Source: JBATTK01 sp049670505 | GTDB taxonomy: Bacteria; Bacteroidota; Bacteroidia; Flavobacteriales; Flavobacteriaceae | NCBI GenBank assembly: GCA_049670505.1 | Contig: JBATTK010000170.1 | Span: 1-43,397, forward strand | Direction of reading: 5' to 3' | DNA: 43,397 nt | Shown here: positions 32,741 through 41,672 of the stretch, one piece after another | Numbering within the stretch: the stretch's first letter is position 1 | How the letters are laid out: every line of letters begins with the position of its first letter | Notes under the pieces: model-generated | Database searches by the model: none | Seen by the model: only the letters and a program-made list of their open reading frames with translations | What the model was told of the DNA's origin: nothing | Translations under genes and position numbers: made by a program

Positions 32741-33151
32741 TTACCAAGCTCCTAATATTGTTCCCATTATGGTTAAAGTGACTATACAGTATCCGGCATT
32801 GATGGCATAGGCTTTAAGAGATTTCATCTCGAAGAGATATAGAATGCCAAGGAACGTTGCCACCCAGCCAAAACTTGCCAGGAATCCTGCAACTGCTCCG
32901 TAAATGAAGTCAGCTTCCGCACCGATGAACATTTCCAAGATCATGGAGGCAAGGAATGCCAGAAAAAGGGAAAGTCCAAAGGTCCTTGGAACATTTCTCT
33001 TCTTCAAATGTTCTTGGGTAAAATTAAATTCGGCCATCCAAGCCGCTCCGAACAATGGTCCGTACCAGAGACCACCTATCAGAAAACAGGAGATTGCGGC
33101 CACCAGAACGGAAAGCCAATTCATATTTTCAAGAGCTGTAGTTAAATCCAT
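32741..33151 (-). CDS. DUF1761 membrane protein
   Basis: 136 aa, four TM helices: NWLSVLVAAISCFLIGGLWY, TFGLSLFLAFLASMILEMFI, DFIYGAVAGFLASFGWVATF and AINAGYCIVTLTIMGTILGA. The GGLWYGPLFGAAWM signature after the first helix is diagnostic for DUF1761. Function unknown. First gene of a three-gene minus-strand group; the AraC regulator next door (65 bp upstream) ends in the same direction and may control it. Confidence 0.9.
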   Translation of the reverse strand: MDLTTALENMNWLSVLVAAISCFLIGGLWYGPLFGAAWMAEFNFTQEHLKKRNVPRTFGLSLFLAFLASMILEMFIGAEADFIYGAVAGFLASFGWVATFLGILYLFEMKSLKAYAINAGYCIVTLTIMGTILGAW

Positions 33152-33216
33152 ATTGCATTGTTTTTAGGTTTGCAGTGCAATACTAAATAGATAAAATATT
33201 CTGGGATAGTAAAAAA

Positions 33217-34047
33217 TTAACCTTTCCTGTCCAAAGGAAAAAAATTCTCACCTTCTTGATTGAAATCATGTGCTATGAACTTCTGGGGATTGAGTCCCGA
33301 GAAGTGTTTGAATTCCTTTATAAAATGGGACTGATCGGAATACTCGCACTGATAAGCTACCTGTGACCACTGGATTTTTTTGGATCGGTGGATAAGTTGC
33401 AGGATTTCGTTGAACCGCATTATCCTTTGGTAATATTTTGGAGTAAGGCCCACATACTTTTTAAACTGTGCAATAAGGTGCTTATGTGTTTTGGGATAAT
33501 CGCCCACAATAGTGCCGTAGTTGGTAACGGATTCCCTTTGTAGACGGTGTACAACATCCAAAAGTTCCTCTGGGGGGGTCTTTTTCCTGTCATAGACATC
33601 ATTGAGCCAGGCTTCCGCAATTTGAAATTTCTTTTCGGGAGTGGAACCGTTTAATAAGCTGTCCCGAAGATTAAAAATTTCGCTTCCGAATAGCTGTTCT
33701 GCAGGGACCACACTATCGTTTAAGTCCTGCATCGGCATGTATACAAAGGGGTGTGCACCATAAGGTTTGAACTGCACCACGAACATCTCTGATTTTTGAT
33801 GGGCAGAAATGGAAATGTAGTTTCTGTGCATTCCCGAAAACCATACATTGGTGAAAGAAGCATTCGGTTTAAGGGTTTCGTTGTTAAAGGTGTTTCTGAC
33901 AAAGCCGTCAAGTTCAAAAATCAAGTAGCTATTGCCCGTGGGGACTACCCGTTCTATGGAATGGTCCGGTTCAAAATCAGAATAGTAAATCAGGCTTTCT
34001 ATGTATTGGCCGGGTTCGCTGTCCAACGTGTGTGTCCTCAAGTTCAT
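33217..34047 (-). CDS. AraC-family transcriptional regulator (DUF6597-like sensor)
   Basis: 276 aa. The N-terminal half (IERVVPTGNSYLIFELDGFV, VWFSGMHRNYISISAHQKSE, FVVQFKPYGAHPFVYMPMQD) matches the DUF6597-type sensor. The C-terminal helix-turn-helix pair is intact: PKTHKHLIAQFKKYVGLTPK and QVAYQCEYSDQSHFIKEFKH, then FSGLNPQKF. It is close in the C-terminus to the regulator at 3725-4534 (SDQ-HFIKEFK-F), so the two are paralogues with different sensors. Motif copy 11 stands 20 bp before its start, the only clear copy outside the accessory region. Confidence 0.85.
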   Translation of the reverse strand: MNLRTHTLDSEPGQYIESLIYYSDFEPDHSIERVVPTGNSYLIFELDGFVRNTFNNETLKPNASFTNVWFSGMHRNYISISAHQKSEMFVVQFKPYGAHPFVYMPMQDLNDSVVPAEQLFGSEIFNLRDSLLNGSTPEKKFQIAEAWLNDVYDRKKTPPEELLDVVHRLQRESVTNYGTIVGDYPKTHKHLIAQFKKYVGLTPKYYQRIMRFNEILQLIHRSKKIQWSQVAYQCEYSDQSHFIKEFKHFSGLNPQKFIAHDFNQEGENFFPLDRKG

Positions 34048-34066
34048 ATATGCAATATACTTATTA

Positions 34067-34086
34067 ATCGTTTATTTGAACTATAG
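34067..34086 (-). repeat. Boundary motif copy 11 (B type)
   Basis: Minus strand reads TATAGTTCAAATAAACGAT, 20 bp upstream of the AraC start at 34047, same orientation relative to the gene as copies 4, 8 and 9. It shows that the motif is not limited to the 2-15 kb region. Confidence 0.55.
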
Positions 34087-34288
34087 AAAAGTTTAGGGAT
34101 AGATCATTTTTAAGAGACACTTGAGGGTCGTTTAAATGTACTTTTTATAATACCACTTACACCTAGTAAAGAATTAATATAATGATTAAAAAATCCGTTG
34201 GCACTAGTACCTAATTCGTACCCCTGTATTTATTAAGAAGATAATTTAATGTTTACTTGTGCTGAATTTTTCAATATATAAATGACTC

Positions 34289-34456
34289 ATGAAAAGGCAA
34301 CAACATATCGTAATAGTAGTATTCCCAATAACCATTGTTTGTAACGGTCAACGATTTGAAAAAATAATTTTGCCTGAGCTAGATACCACCGATTTGTATA
34401 TCAATGACGGTGAGAGTAAGGAACTATATTATCTAAAGCTATTTGACCTTAATTAA
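34289..34456 (+). CDS. Putative small secreted peptide, 55 aa
   Basis: In the 450-bp gap between the AraC and DUF5706 genes. ATG 34289 gives MKRQQHIVIVVFPITIVCNG followed by QRFEKIILPELDTTDLYIND and GESKELYYLKLFDLN. A hydrophobic leader with possible cleavage near CNG-Q precedes an acidic mature part. It may be the N-terminal stump of a longer secreted protein or a real peptide; no family recognised. The AT-rich flank has no repeats. Confidence 0.35.
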   Translation: MKRQQHIVIVVFPITIVCNGQRFEKIILPELDTTDLYINDGESKELYYLKLFDLN

Positions 34457-34497
34457 ACGGGGAGCATTTAATCCACTTATTTCTGAACTTTCCATTA

Positions 34498-35079
34498 TTA
34501 ATGGGTTAAAAAATAAGCATATATCCCTGCAAAAAATAATCCCAATAGCAATGCTGCCACAGAACCTTTAATCATTCTTTGTTTATACTTTATAGCATTC
34601 CCCAAGAAGTAAATATCCTTGGTTATTTCATCAAAGATCGTATTACCATCATCCGTTATTCTCTTGTATTCCGATTGGAATTCGATTAGGGATTGATCAG
34701 CAAAATTTCCGGCATACAGACTTCCCTTATAGCCACTTTTTTTGAATTTTTTACCAGAATATTTATGGGGCACCATACTTAACAGTGCAAATATCATTGA
34801 AGCTATGCAAAAATAAATAAGTACTGAAAAGAAGATTCCAATAATTTCCTTCTTTCCATCCGGTGTAAGATGCAAAGCTCCCAAAAAAGAAATTAGGATT
34901 GAATTGACCGTCAATATAATTGCTGCTTTATTATCTACCATTCTCAAAAGAACGTAATGATTTCTCGAGAGTGTTCTGAATAAAGTATCCTTACTTTTGG
35001 CATCTATCCTCTCCCCTTCTTTTTTTGATACCCTACCTAATTCAGTATTGGGGTAATCCGAATTTTCTCTCATTTCCAT
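34498..35079 (-). CDS. DUF5706/Pycsar-effector-like membrane protein
   Basis: 193 aa from ATG 35079 (MEMRENSDYPNTELGRVSKK); the longer frame would need a TTG. The core MVDNKAAIILTVNSILISFL matches the D-x-KA-x-I-L-x2-N signature of the family, also present in the 403-aa protein (ADTKANILLSVNAIIIS). A second TM segment (IFFSVLIYFCIASMIFALLS), a soluble stretch (YKGSLYAGNFADQSLIEF) and a last helix (AALLLGLFFAGIYAYFLTH) complete it. There is no HD-like domain here. It is divergent from the CotH-type kinase gene (173 bp between starts), forming the second locus that combines these families. Confidence 0.75.
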   Translation of the reverse strand: MEMRENSDYPNTELGRVSKKEGERIDAKSKDTLFRTLSRNHYVLLRMVDNKAAIILTVNSILISFLGALHLTPDGKKEIIGIFFSVLIYFCIASMIFALLSMVPHKYSGKKFKKSGYKGSLYAGNFADQSLIEFQSEYKRITDDGNTIFDEITKDIYFLGNAIKYKQRMIKGSVAALLLGLFFAGIYAYFLTH

Positions 35080-35252
35080 ACTTAATAATTTTTGTTTTGT
35101 CAAAAACGATTTTATTAGCGATTAACGAATATTTTCCGTTCTTATTCTTTGAATAGTAAGGACCAAAGAAAGTTTTACTGAATTCTTTAGGAAATGTTAT
35201 ATGAGACCATTTGCTTCTTAATTCTTAAATTGACCAAAAATAAAGGTTTAAT

Positions 35253-36704
35253 ATGACCCATTTGAAAAACTCCACCAGAATATTCGGCCTACTTATATAT
35301 TCCATTTTTTCCGTTAATTGTCAGGCACAGCAAGTTATGGCAAAAGATGGAAGCTTTGGCATTGATAAAACAAACAAAATAATCGTTTGGCACAACAAAA
35401 ACATCGATCCGGCTTTACCAACAAAAGCCGAAGTAGGCAGCTTCATTTTTAATGAAAAGTTTGATGTAGTCCATAAGCCCATCCTTTTATCCTATTCAAA
35501 TGCTTTGAAACTAGCATATAAAGAAGAGCTATACACCTTATATATTACCAAATTACCAATAGTCCATATTACTGTGGAGAAGACCGTTCAGGACGATTCA
35601 AAAATCTTAGGTTATTTCACTTATTTCAATGATGATAAGTATATAAAGAACGTAATGGGGATAGAATATAGAGGTAATCTATCCCTAACTTTTCCTAAGA
35701 AATCCTATGATCTGGAACTTTGGACCGATAGCATAAATAAAAAATCAAACGATGTTAAATTCGAAGGCCTAAGAAGTGACGATGATTGGATACTAGACGG
35801 TCTATACAATGAGCCCCTAAGAATGAGATCAAATCTTGCCGCCAAATTATGGTTAGAAATTCACCAACCACACTATCTATCAAGTGAACCAAAAGCAAAA
35901 AGTGGATTCGACGTTAGATATGTAGAGGTTTTTAAAAATGGGCAATATATAGGAATTCATTCGTTATCGGAATCCGTGGACCGTAAGCAATTAGCCTTAA
36001 AAAGGAACGATAAACAAATCATCCATGGAGAGCTTTTCAAAGCATCCTCATATGAAGGTGCCCCAGCATTTAAAAAAGCACCGGATCATAATAATCTATT
36101 TCCGCATTGGGGTGGTTTTGAAATGAGATATCCTATGGTGGACGGTAGGTTCCATTGGGAAAATCTAAATCAGTTCATTGATTTGATAGTCCACGGAGAA
36201 GATGAGGAATTTGCTTTAAAAATAGGACGGCAGTTAGACATGGATAATGCGATCGATTATTATCTGCTTGTAAACCTATTGAGGGCGACGGATAATTTGG
36301 GCAAGAACTATTACTTGGCCAGATATCAGGAAAAAAGCCCATATTTTTTTGTTCCCTGGGATCTTGACGGTGTCATGGGAATAATCCAAGACGGCAAACG
36401 AATACCTACTACAAACGATGTTTTGAGCAACGGTCTGTTCGATAGGCTTTTAAAGATTAATCCAGATGGTTTCAGGGACAGACTTAAGCTCCGATGGACC
36501 GCTTTAAGAAAAACCGTATTTAGTGATAGTAAGCTTTTCAGTAAAATAGAACAAACCTATTTTAAACTAAAAAGCGAAAAGATATATGAGCGCGAACTTA
36601 TGGTTTGGCCCGGTGAGAGAACAATAGAAGATGATTACGAATATCTTAATCAATGGTTGAGAGATCGACTTATCTATCTTGATGTACATTTTGAAAATCT
36701 GTGA
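35253..36704 (+). CDS. CotH-family kinase, secreted
   Basis: 483 aa. Signal peptide FGLLIYSIFSVNCQAQ. CotH-type features: IEYRGNLSLTFPKKSYDLEL, LRSDDDWILDGLYNEPLRMR, YVEVFKNGQYIGIHSLSESV (gly-type strand), NLLRATDNLGKNYYLARY with the catalytic-type Asp347 and Asn352, and FFVPWDLDGVMG with metal-type Asp residues (369-373). CotH kinases phosphorylate proteins outside the cytoplasm (spore-coat proteins in Bacillus). Here it is exported to the periplasm or surface; target unknown. The stop is immediately followed by the stop of the convergent phosphoesterase gene (TGATCA). Confidence 0.85.
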   Translation: MTHLKNSTRIFGLLIYSIFSVNCQAQQVMAKDGSFGIDKTNKIIVWHNKNIDPALPTKAEVGSFIFNEKFDVVHKPILLSYSNALKLAYKEELYTLYITKLPIVHITVEKTVQDDSKILGYFTYFNDDKYIKNVMGIEYRGNLSLTFPKKSYDLELWTDSINKKSNDVKFEGLRSDDDWILDGLYNEPLRMRSNLAAKLWLEIHQPHYLSSEPKAKSGFDVRYVEVFKNGQYIGIHSLSESVDRKQLALKRNDKQIIHGELFKASSYEGAPAFKKAPDHNNLFPHWGGFEMRYPMVDGRFHWENLNQFIDLIVHGEDEEFALKIGRQLDMDNAIDYYLLVNLLRATDNLGKNYYLARYQEKSPYFFVPWDLDGVMGIIQDGKRIPTTNDVLSNGLFDRLLKINPDGFRDRLKLRWTALRKTVFSDSKLFSKIEQTYFKLKSEKIYERELMVWPGERTIEDDYEYLNQWLRDRLIYLDVHFENL

Positions 36705-37886
36705 TCACTTTCCCAAACTTATTTTATTACCTAAATCGTCAATCGAGAATTCTTTGCCATTTTCTATGAGAATGCCTTTTGTCTTTCCGGTAAATTTATC
36801 GTGGCCATGTGGCACGTCCACCATTATAACTTTACCACTATATCCGGTGGAGATGTCCTTGACAATTGTATGGCCAATTACTATTTTTTTTGAGTTGTAA
36901 TGGGATAATATTCTCTCAAGATCTACAGCTTTAATTTTCTTATAGTTCAATCTATTCATCACCAATCCCCTATACCAAAAAGGACCTTTGGCGCCGTAAA
37001 GGAAATCAATTACTTTATCCTTATTGGAACTATCCTTTTTAAATCTTGAACGCACTTTTATATTGATTTCATCCAATGTTAATCCGTAACTTAAAATCTC
37101 AGGACTTAGGCCTGCATGTACGAACAAGTAATCTCCGATTTTTTCGATAACATTCTTGGTGGCCAGCCATTTGCCCAGTTCCGACCGATCGGAGAACATA
37201 AATTTGACCGCCTTAATTTTATTTTCCTCCCTACTAATTTCCTGCGCTACTTTTATATACTTACCATTGTTATATCTGTGGTCTCCCTGAAAGTTAAGAA
37301 CTTCATGATTGCCCAAAATAAAATGCACCTGACCCCCTTCCGCAAGCGATTGGTATTCCAATTTATAGATAAGCCATAGCACCTGGGTCACATTCCTTCC
37401 CCGGTCTACAAAATCGCCCAGCAATACCAGATGACCATCACCGAATATCCAATTGTGATTCTCATCGATGACCTTATTCGTCATTAAAAAACTGGAAAAC
37501 GCATTGAATTTTCCTTCAACGTCCGATATTACAATCATTTTATCAGGCAAATCATAAGAACTTTTTGGAACTTTGTAATCTGATTTAAGGGAAAGATGGA
37601 AATAGTCGGCGTATGTATTACTAGCCTGAATTATTAACGAGTCCGTATCAAAGTGCTTTTCAATTATGAATTGGTTTTGTGAATTGACCCTGAATAAAGT
37701 ATCATTGACAATATACGGACCATCAAGGCCATCGAAACTTAATTTTTTGATTACCGGCTTACTTAAAACTAGGGAATCTTGAGCGATTACGTCATCTTTT
37801 TTCGCTTCCCTTGAAATAGGTACATGCTGAGAACATAATCTACTGGAGAAAATGAAAATAATTACTATGTGTATGTATCTCGTCAT
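36705..37886 (-). CDS. Exported calcineurin-like metallophosphoesterase
   Basis: Start at ATG 37886 (the codon before is TTG). MTRYIHIVIIFIFSSRLCSQ is an export signal. After a ~90-residue beta-rich region the PPP-type core appears: MIVISDVEGKF (usual DxHG, here D-V-E-G), LVLLGDFVDRG, VHFILGNHEVLNF, LFVHAGLS and KKIVIGHTIVKD. All but one of the metal-ligand positions are as in active enzymes. It may dephosphorylate proteins or nucleotides outside the cytoplasm, plausibly opposing the adjacent CotH-type kinase. The two genes converge with abutting stop codons, so no terminator separates them. Confidence 0.85.
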   Translation of the reverse strand: MTRYIHIVIIFIFSSRLCSQHVPISREAKKDDVIAQDSLVLSKPVIKKLSFDGLDGPYIVNDTLFRVNSQNQFIIEKHFDTDSLIIQASNTYADYFHLSLKSDYKVPKSSYDLPDKMIVISDVEGKFNAFSSFLMTNKVIDENHNWIFGDGHLVLLGDFVDRGRNVTQVLWLIYKLEYQSLAEGGQVHFILGNHEVLNFQGDHRYNNGKYIKVAQEISREENKIKAVKFMFSDRSELGKWLATKNVIEKIGDYLFVHAGLSPEILSYGLTLDEINIKVRSRFKKDSSNKDKVIDFLYGAKGPFWYRGLVMNRLNYKKIKAVDLERILSHYNSKKIVIGHTIVKDISTGYSGKVIMVDVPHGHDKFTGKTKGILIENGKEFSIDDLGNKISLGK

Positions 37887-38115
37887 CAACCCTTGTAAAT
37901 AAACCGCTTATATCTAACGGTAGTTCGGTAAATATAATATACGAATTTATAGCTATTAAATTTACTGCTTCCCGCTCATTTTATCCCCACAAAGAATATT
38001 CCAAATTTTAAGGATTGGTCGTAGGATTATTTTAATTTGTTTTCATTGTTTTATGTTGTATAGACTATTGTTGTGCAAAGGACCAGCGGTCAAAACAATG
38101 AATGGGGATGTATAA

Positions 38116-38247
38116 CTAGTTCAGCACATACCCAAGCAGCCAATACAGTATCAAAAATACAACGATTACTCCTATACATCCGCATTTGCCACCACCTAAT
38201 TTCTTTGCTCCCCAGCCTGCTAATAACACTCTTATTAATTTTTTCAT
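38116..38247 (-). CDS. Small Gly/Cys-rich membrane peptide, 43 aa
   Basis: MKKLIRVLLAGWGAKKLGGG then KCGCIGVIVVFLILYWLLGY and VLN. A basic Gly/Lys N-terminus with a CGC pair is followed by one TM helix. It occupies the 550-bp gap between the phosphoesterase and the oxidoreductase. The layout (charged start, GGGKCGC, hydrophobic helix) resembles short flavobacterial stress peptides, but no named family is certain. The rest of the gap is AT-rich and empty. Confidence 0.5.
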   Translation of the reverse strand: MKKLIRVLLAGWGAKKLGGGKCGCIGVIVVFLILYWLLGYVLN

Positions 38248-38440
38248 TTACTTAAATTTTTCATTGCTCTAAATTAATCTCTATTATATCAATGTACTTA
38301 CTCAAATCAAAATAAGATTAACTCCATAAATACCGATGAAGGGAATTCTTTTAGCATATTGGATAACCTACTAAGCTTTTGAGTCAACCTTATCACTATA
38401 TGGATTAGTCAAAACTATATATCTGGACTAAATTGGGTAC

Positions 38441-39793
38441 ATGAAAGGAGAAAAATTTGACGTTTTCGTAATTGGCAGTGGAGTTGCCGGTAAAACAGTA
38501 GCTGAAAATTGTGAGGCGGCAGGGTTGAAGGTTGCCGTTGCGGAGAAAAGGGAATTTGGAGGTACTTGCGCCAATCACGGGTGTGATCCCAAAAAAGTAC
38601 TGTTGGGACCAACTGAGATTCTTCAGCGGACAAGTGATTTAGCAGGAAAAGGAATTATGGAAATTCCCAAGTTAGATTGGAAAGCACTTCAAAAATTTAA
38701 AAAAACCTTTACTTCGGATATTCCCAAGGAAACAAAAAGGGATTTTAAAGAGAAAAATATTACGGTTTTTTCTGGTTCCCCAGAATTTATTGGACCGAAT
38801 TCTTTGAAGATCAAGGATGTGAAGATCGTAGCCGATAAGATTGTTATCGCAACGGGCCTGGAGCCTCGTAAAATGGATATTGAGGGAAGTAAGTTTTTAA
38901 AGCAGAGTAATGATTTTCTATCCTTAAAGAAGCTTCCGAAAAAAATAATCTTTCTGGGAGCTGGCTACATTGGGATGGAATTTGCGCAAATGGCCGCACG
39001 AGCTGGAAGCCGAGTAACTATTTTAGACCATGGCGATAGACCTTTGGACTCTTTTGATAGTGACCTGGTATCCTTGGTTGAGCAGGTATCCAAAGATTTA
39101 GGAATCGAATTCATCTATAATGTAAAAATAGAATCTCTTCGAAAAAAAGAAAATAACTTTAAATTGAAGTATGAGGTAGGAAACAAGAAAAAATCGAAAA
39201 AAGTCGACGCTGTGTTCAATACCGCTGGGAGAGTGCCCGCTATTAAGAAATTGAATTTAAAAGCTGCGAAGATAGCCCATGATGACAATGGAATAACCGT
39301 TGATGAATATCTTTGTAGCAAAACCAATCATGCAATCTATGCTTGCGGAGATGTGTCAGACCATAGTATGCCGCTTTCTCCACTATCAGGTTTTGAGGCA
39401 AACGTAGTATCGGAGAATATCATTAACGGAAATTCAAAAAAAATTGAAGTTCCATGGGTCCCTTCCGTTGTTTTTACGATTCCGAACGTGGCCTCTGTAG
39501 GCTATTCAGAGGAAGAGGCTAAAAGACGCTACAAGAGTGTGTCGATCAAATATTCCGAAGCGGCTGATTGGTATAATAACAAACGTGTTAACGGTAGTGC
39601 CTATGCTTACAAAATTTTAATCAACGATAGGACGGATTTAATTGTTGGGGCTCATCTATTAGGTACTGAGGCAGGGGAGGTTATCAACCTATTTACGATG
39701 GCAATGAATATTAAATTAAAAGCGAATGAGCTGCGTAAAATGATATTTACTTATCCTTCTTGGTGCAATGACATCAAATTAATGTTGACGTAA
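38441..39793 (+). CDS. Pyridine nucleotide-disulfide oxidoreductase (glutathione-reductase-like)
   Basis: 450 aa. FDVFVIGSGVAGKTVAENCE binds FAD; GGTCANHGCDPKKVLLG is the redox-active Cys pair; KIIFLGAGYIGMEFAQMAAR binds NAD(P)H; AIYACGDVSDHSMPLSPLSG is the FAD motif near the end. The C-terminal HPTxSE-type motif of classical enzymes reads TYPSWCND, so the usual catalytic His is absent; relatives in this subgroup vary there. Substrate not identifiable. Its stop overlaps the start of the YihY gene (TAATG), so the two are coupled. Cytoplasmic. Confidence 0.85.
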   Translation: MKGEKFDVFVIGSGVAGKTVAENCEAAGLKVAVAEKREFGGTCANHGCDPKKVLLGPTEILQRTSDLAGKGIMEIPKLDWKALQKFKKTFTSDIPKETKRDFKEKNITVFSGSPEFIGPNSLKIKDVKIVADKIVIATGLEPRKMDIEGSKFLKQSNDFLSLKKLPKKIIFLGAGYIGMEFAQMAARAGSRVTILDHGDRPLDSFDSDLVSLVEQVSKDLGIEFIYNVKIESLRKKENNFKLKYEVGNKKKSKKVDAVFNTAGRVPAIKKLNLKAAKIAHDDNGITVDEYLCSKTNHAIYACGDVSDHSMPLSPLSGFEANVVSENIINGNSKKIEVPWVPSVVFTIPNVASVGYSEEEAKRRYKSVSIKYSEAADWYNNKRVNGSAYAYKILINDRTDLIVGAHLLGTEAGEVINLFTMAMNIKLKANELRKMIFTYPSWCNDIKLMLT

Positions 39794-40695
39794 TGGAAAG
39801 TAGAATGTCCAAAAAATTCAGATGGTCACACTTACCGTCCCTGCTCATCACAACATACAAAGCATGGATTGGAGATGATCCTTTCCGATTAAGTGCAATT
39901 GTGGCTTATTATGCCGTTTTATCGTTGCCTGCGTTACTTATCATCATTCTAAATATCGTAGGTTCTATATGGGGTACGGAAGTTGTGCAAGGACAATTGA
40001 CAGACGAGTTTACCATTGCTCTAGGCAAAGATGCCGCGGCTTCAATTGAAGGAATGGTGGTAGAGTCGCAAAATGAAGAAAAAAATTTAATTTCTACGCT
40101 CATCGGAATTGGAACACTTTTATTTGGAGCAACAGGTGTATTTTATCAGTTGAAAGTATCCCTGAATCAAATCTGGAATATTAAACCGAATCCAAAAACA
40201 GTTGTAAAAAAAATAATAATCGACCGCGCTAGAAGCTTTGCGTTTATCTTGGTTATTGGCTTTCTTCTCTTAATTAGTTTCATTTTAACTACGGCCATTA
40301 CTGCGCTTAGCGATTATATTTCATCAAATCTACCCGAGGTTCTACTTTATTTAGCTTATACCATAGACTTCATTATCTCAATTGGTATTATTTCCGTACT
40401 TTTCGCGTTAATGTTCAAGTACCTTCCGGATGCAAAAATCCGATGGAAAACCGTTTGGATAGGTGCTTTTTTGACAGCCTTTTTATTTGTACTGGGGAAA
40501 CTGTTTTTAAGTCTATATTTTGCCCAAATGGAACCGGGCTCAACCTATGGAGCTGCAGGGACTATAGTTTTAATTTTACTATGGGTCTCCTATTCTTGCT
40601 TGATATTATTTTTCGGTGCGGAATTCACCTATGTTTATGCCAATCGATATGGTTCTGGAATACAACCTAACGCTATAGCTATTTCCAAGGAATAA
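39793..40695 (+). CDS. YihY/BrkB-family inner-membrane protein
   Basis: 300 aa, six TM helices. WIGDDPFRLSAIVAYYAVLS, LPALLIIILNIVGSIWG, STLIGIGTLLFGATGVFYQL, SLNQIWNIKP, FALMFKYLPDAKIRWKTVWI and GSTYGAAGTIVLILLWVSYS match the family step by step. YihY/BrkB proteins are multipass membrane proteins of unclear transport function. The A of ATG is shared with the preceding TAA. The extra in-frame ATG at 39805 is a possible alternative start. Confidence 0.9.
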   Translation: MESRMSKKFRWSHLPSLLITTYKAWIGDDPFRLSAIVAYYAVLSLPALLIIILNIVGSIWGTEVVQGQLTDEFTIALGKDAAASIEGMVVESQNEEKNLISTLIGIGTLLFGATGVFYQLKVSLNQIWNIKPNPKTVVKKIIIDRARSFAFILVIGFLLLISFILTTAITALSDYISSNLPEVLLYLAYTIDFIISIGIISVLFALMFKYLPDAKIRWKTVWIGAFLTAFLFVLGKLFLSLYFAQMEPGSTYGAAGTIVLILLWVSYSCLILFFGAEFTYVYANRYGSGIQPNAIAISKE

Positions 40696-40816
40696 GAAAC
40701 TGAATGGTATGCCATATGATTTTGAAGAAACTCGTATTTACTATTAACTTTTGTTCCTCACATACGCTCCATACTATTATAACCCGTTGTGCATTTTGAT
40801 TTTAAGATTCAAAATT

Positions 40817-40930
40817 CGTCAGTTCGAGCCTGCCTGTCGGTAGGCAGGTGCTTCGACCGGAGAAAAATTGTATCGATAACAGCCTCTTTTTTATCCAAAA
40901 ACTCTATTCTCGATACACTTCTTTCTCCAC
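40817..40930. repeat. Palindromic intergenic repeat, flavobacterial REP type
   Basis: CCTGCCT (40829-40835) pairs with AGGCAGG (40842-40848) around GTCGGT. Beyond it GGAGAAAAATTGTATCGA (40859-40876) is an imperfect inverted copy of TCGATACACTTCTTTCTCC (40910-40928). Both elements are familiar from dispersed intergenic repeats in Flavobacteriaceae. It lies in the ~500-bp gap between YihY and YqaE, which has no other feature I can support. Confidence 0.55.
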
Positions 40931-41193
40931 TTTGTAACGAAAAACCACAATTCTACAGCTATTTCAATAACGATCGGATTTGACCAACCAAGGCCATTTG
41001 GTATGGAACCAAACGGCCATTTATACCAATTAAATTCTATTTACTTCTTATATTCAATGTGTTGCTTTCAGCTAGCACTGAATTGCAGCCTTTCTAGCAG
41101 CTAAATTAGTTTTCAACCTTTTTTATTTTACAATTGGTTATAGTATTGTGGTGGTTAGGACCGTTATCACATTTTGCTTAGGTGTAAAAGTTA

Positions 41194-41346
41194 TTATTGG
41201 TTCACTATAAAGGCGTGTATTACACCTGGAAGCCAAGCCAACAAGGTCAATAAAATACTAATCAATAAGGTTGTTCCTACGCCGTGCTTAAGAAAAACTG
41301 CCAAGGGTGGAAGTAAAATGTTTAGAATAATAGTTACTAAGGACAT
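41194..41346 (-). CDS. YqaE/Pmp3-family membrane peptide (intact)
   Basis: 50 aa: MSLVTIILNILLPPLAVFLK, HGVGTTLLISILLTLLAWLP, GVIHAFIVNQ. The two helices joined by KHGVG are diagnostic for the family. Members stabilise membrane potential under salt or cold stress. It is the full-length paralogue of the frameshifted copy at 29890-30043, sharing most of the first 40 residues. It stands alone with ~325 bp of unassigned sequence upstream, where no further gene was found. Confidence 0.9.
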   Translation of the reverse strand: MSLVTIILNILLPPLAVFLKHGVGTTLLISILLTLLAWLPGVIHAFIVNQ

Positions 41347-41672
41347 ATCGTTTCATTTTTTAATCGGGCTTTCTTGTCCGACTTTGTTACATATAAAGTT
41401 GATGTTTTTAGTACTTTTCCCTTGACCCTTTCGAAGAAAGGATTGATCCATATAAATTATTTCTTGGGAGAATGATTTAATCGAGAAATTATCCAAGGAA
41501 TGTTGGAGGATATAAAGGCAGCTTACATGCTCAAAAAAAGTACGTTTTTACAATTTAGGACATTGGAACAGTTGCATTGCAAAAAAAGTTTCTTTATTGC
41601 CATTAGTATCTTTTCAATTGTTCCATTCCGGGTTTTTATTATCTTTTCCCTAAGATGGTTTCATAAAGTCGA

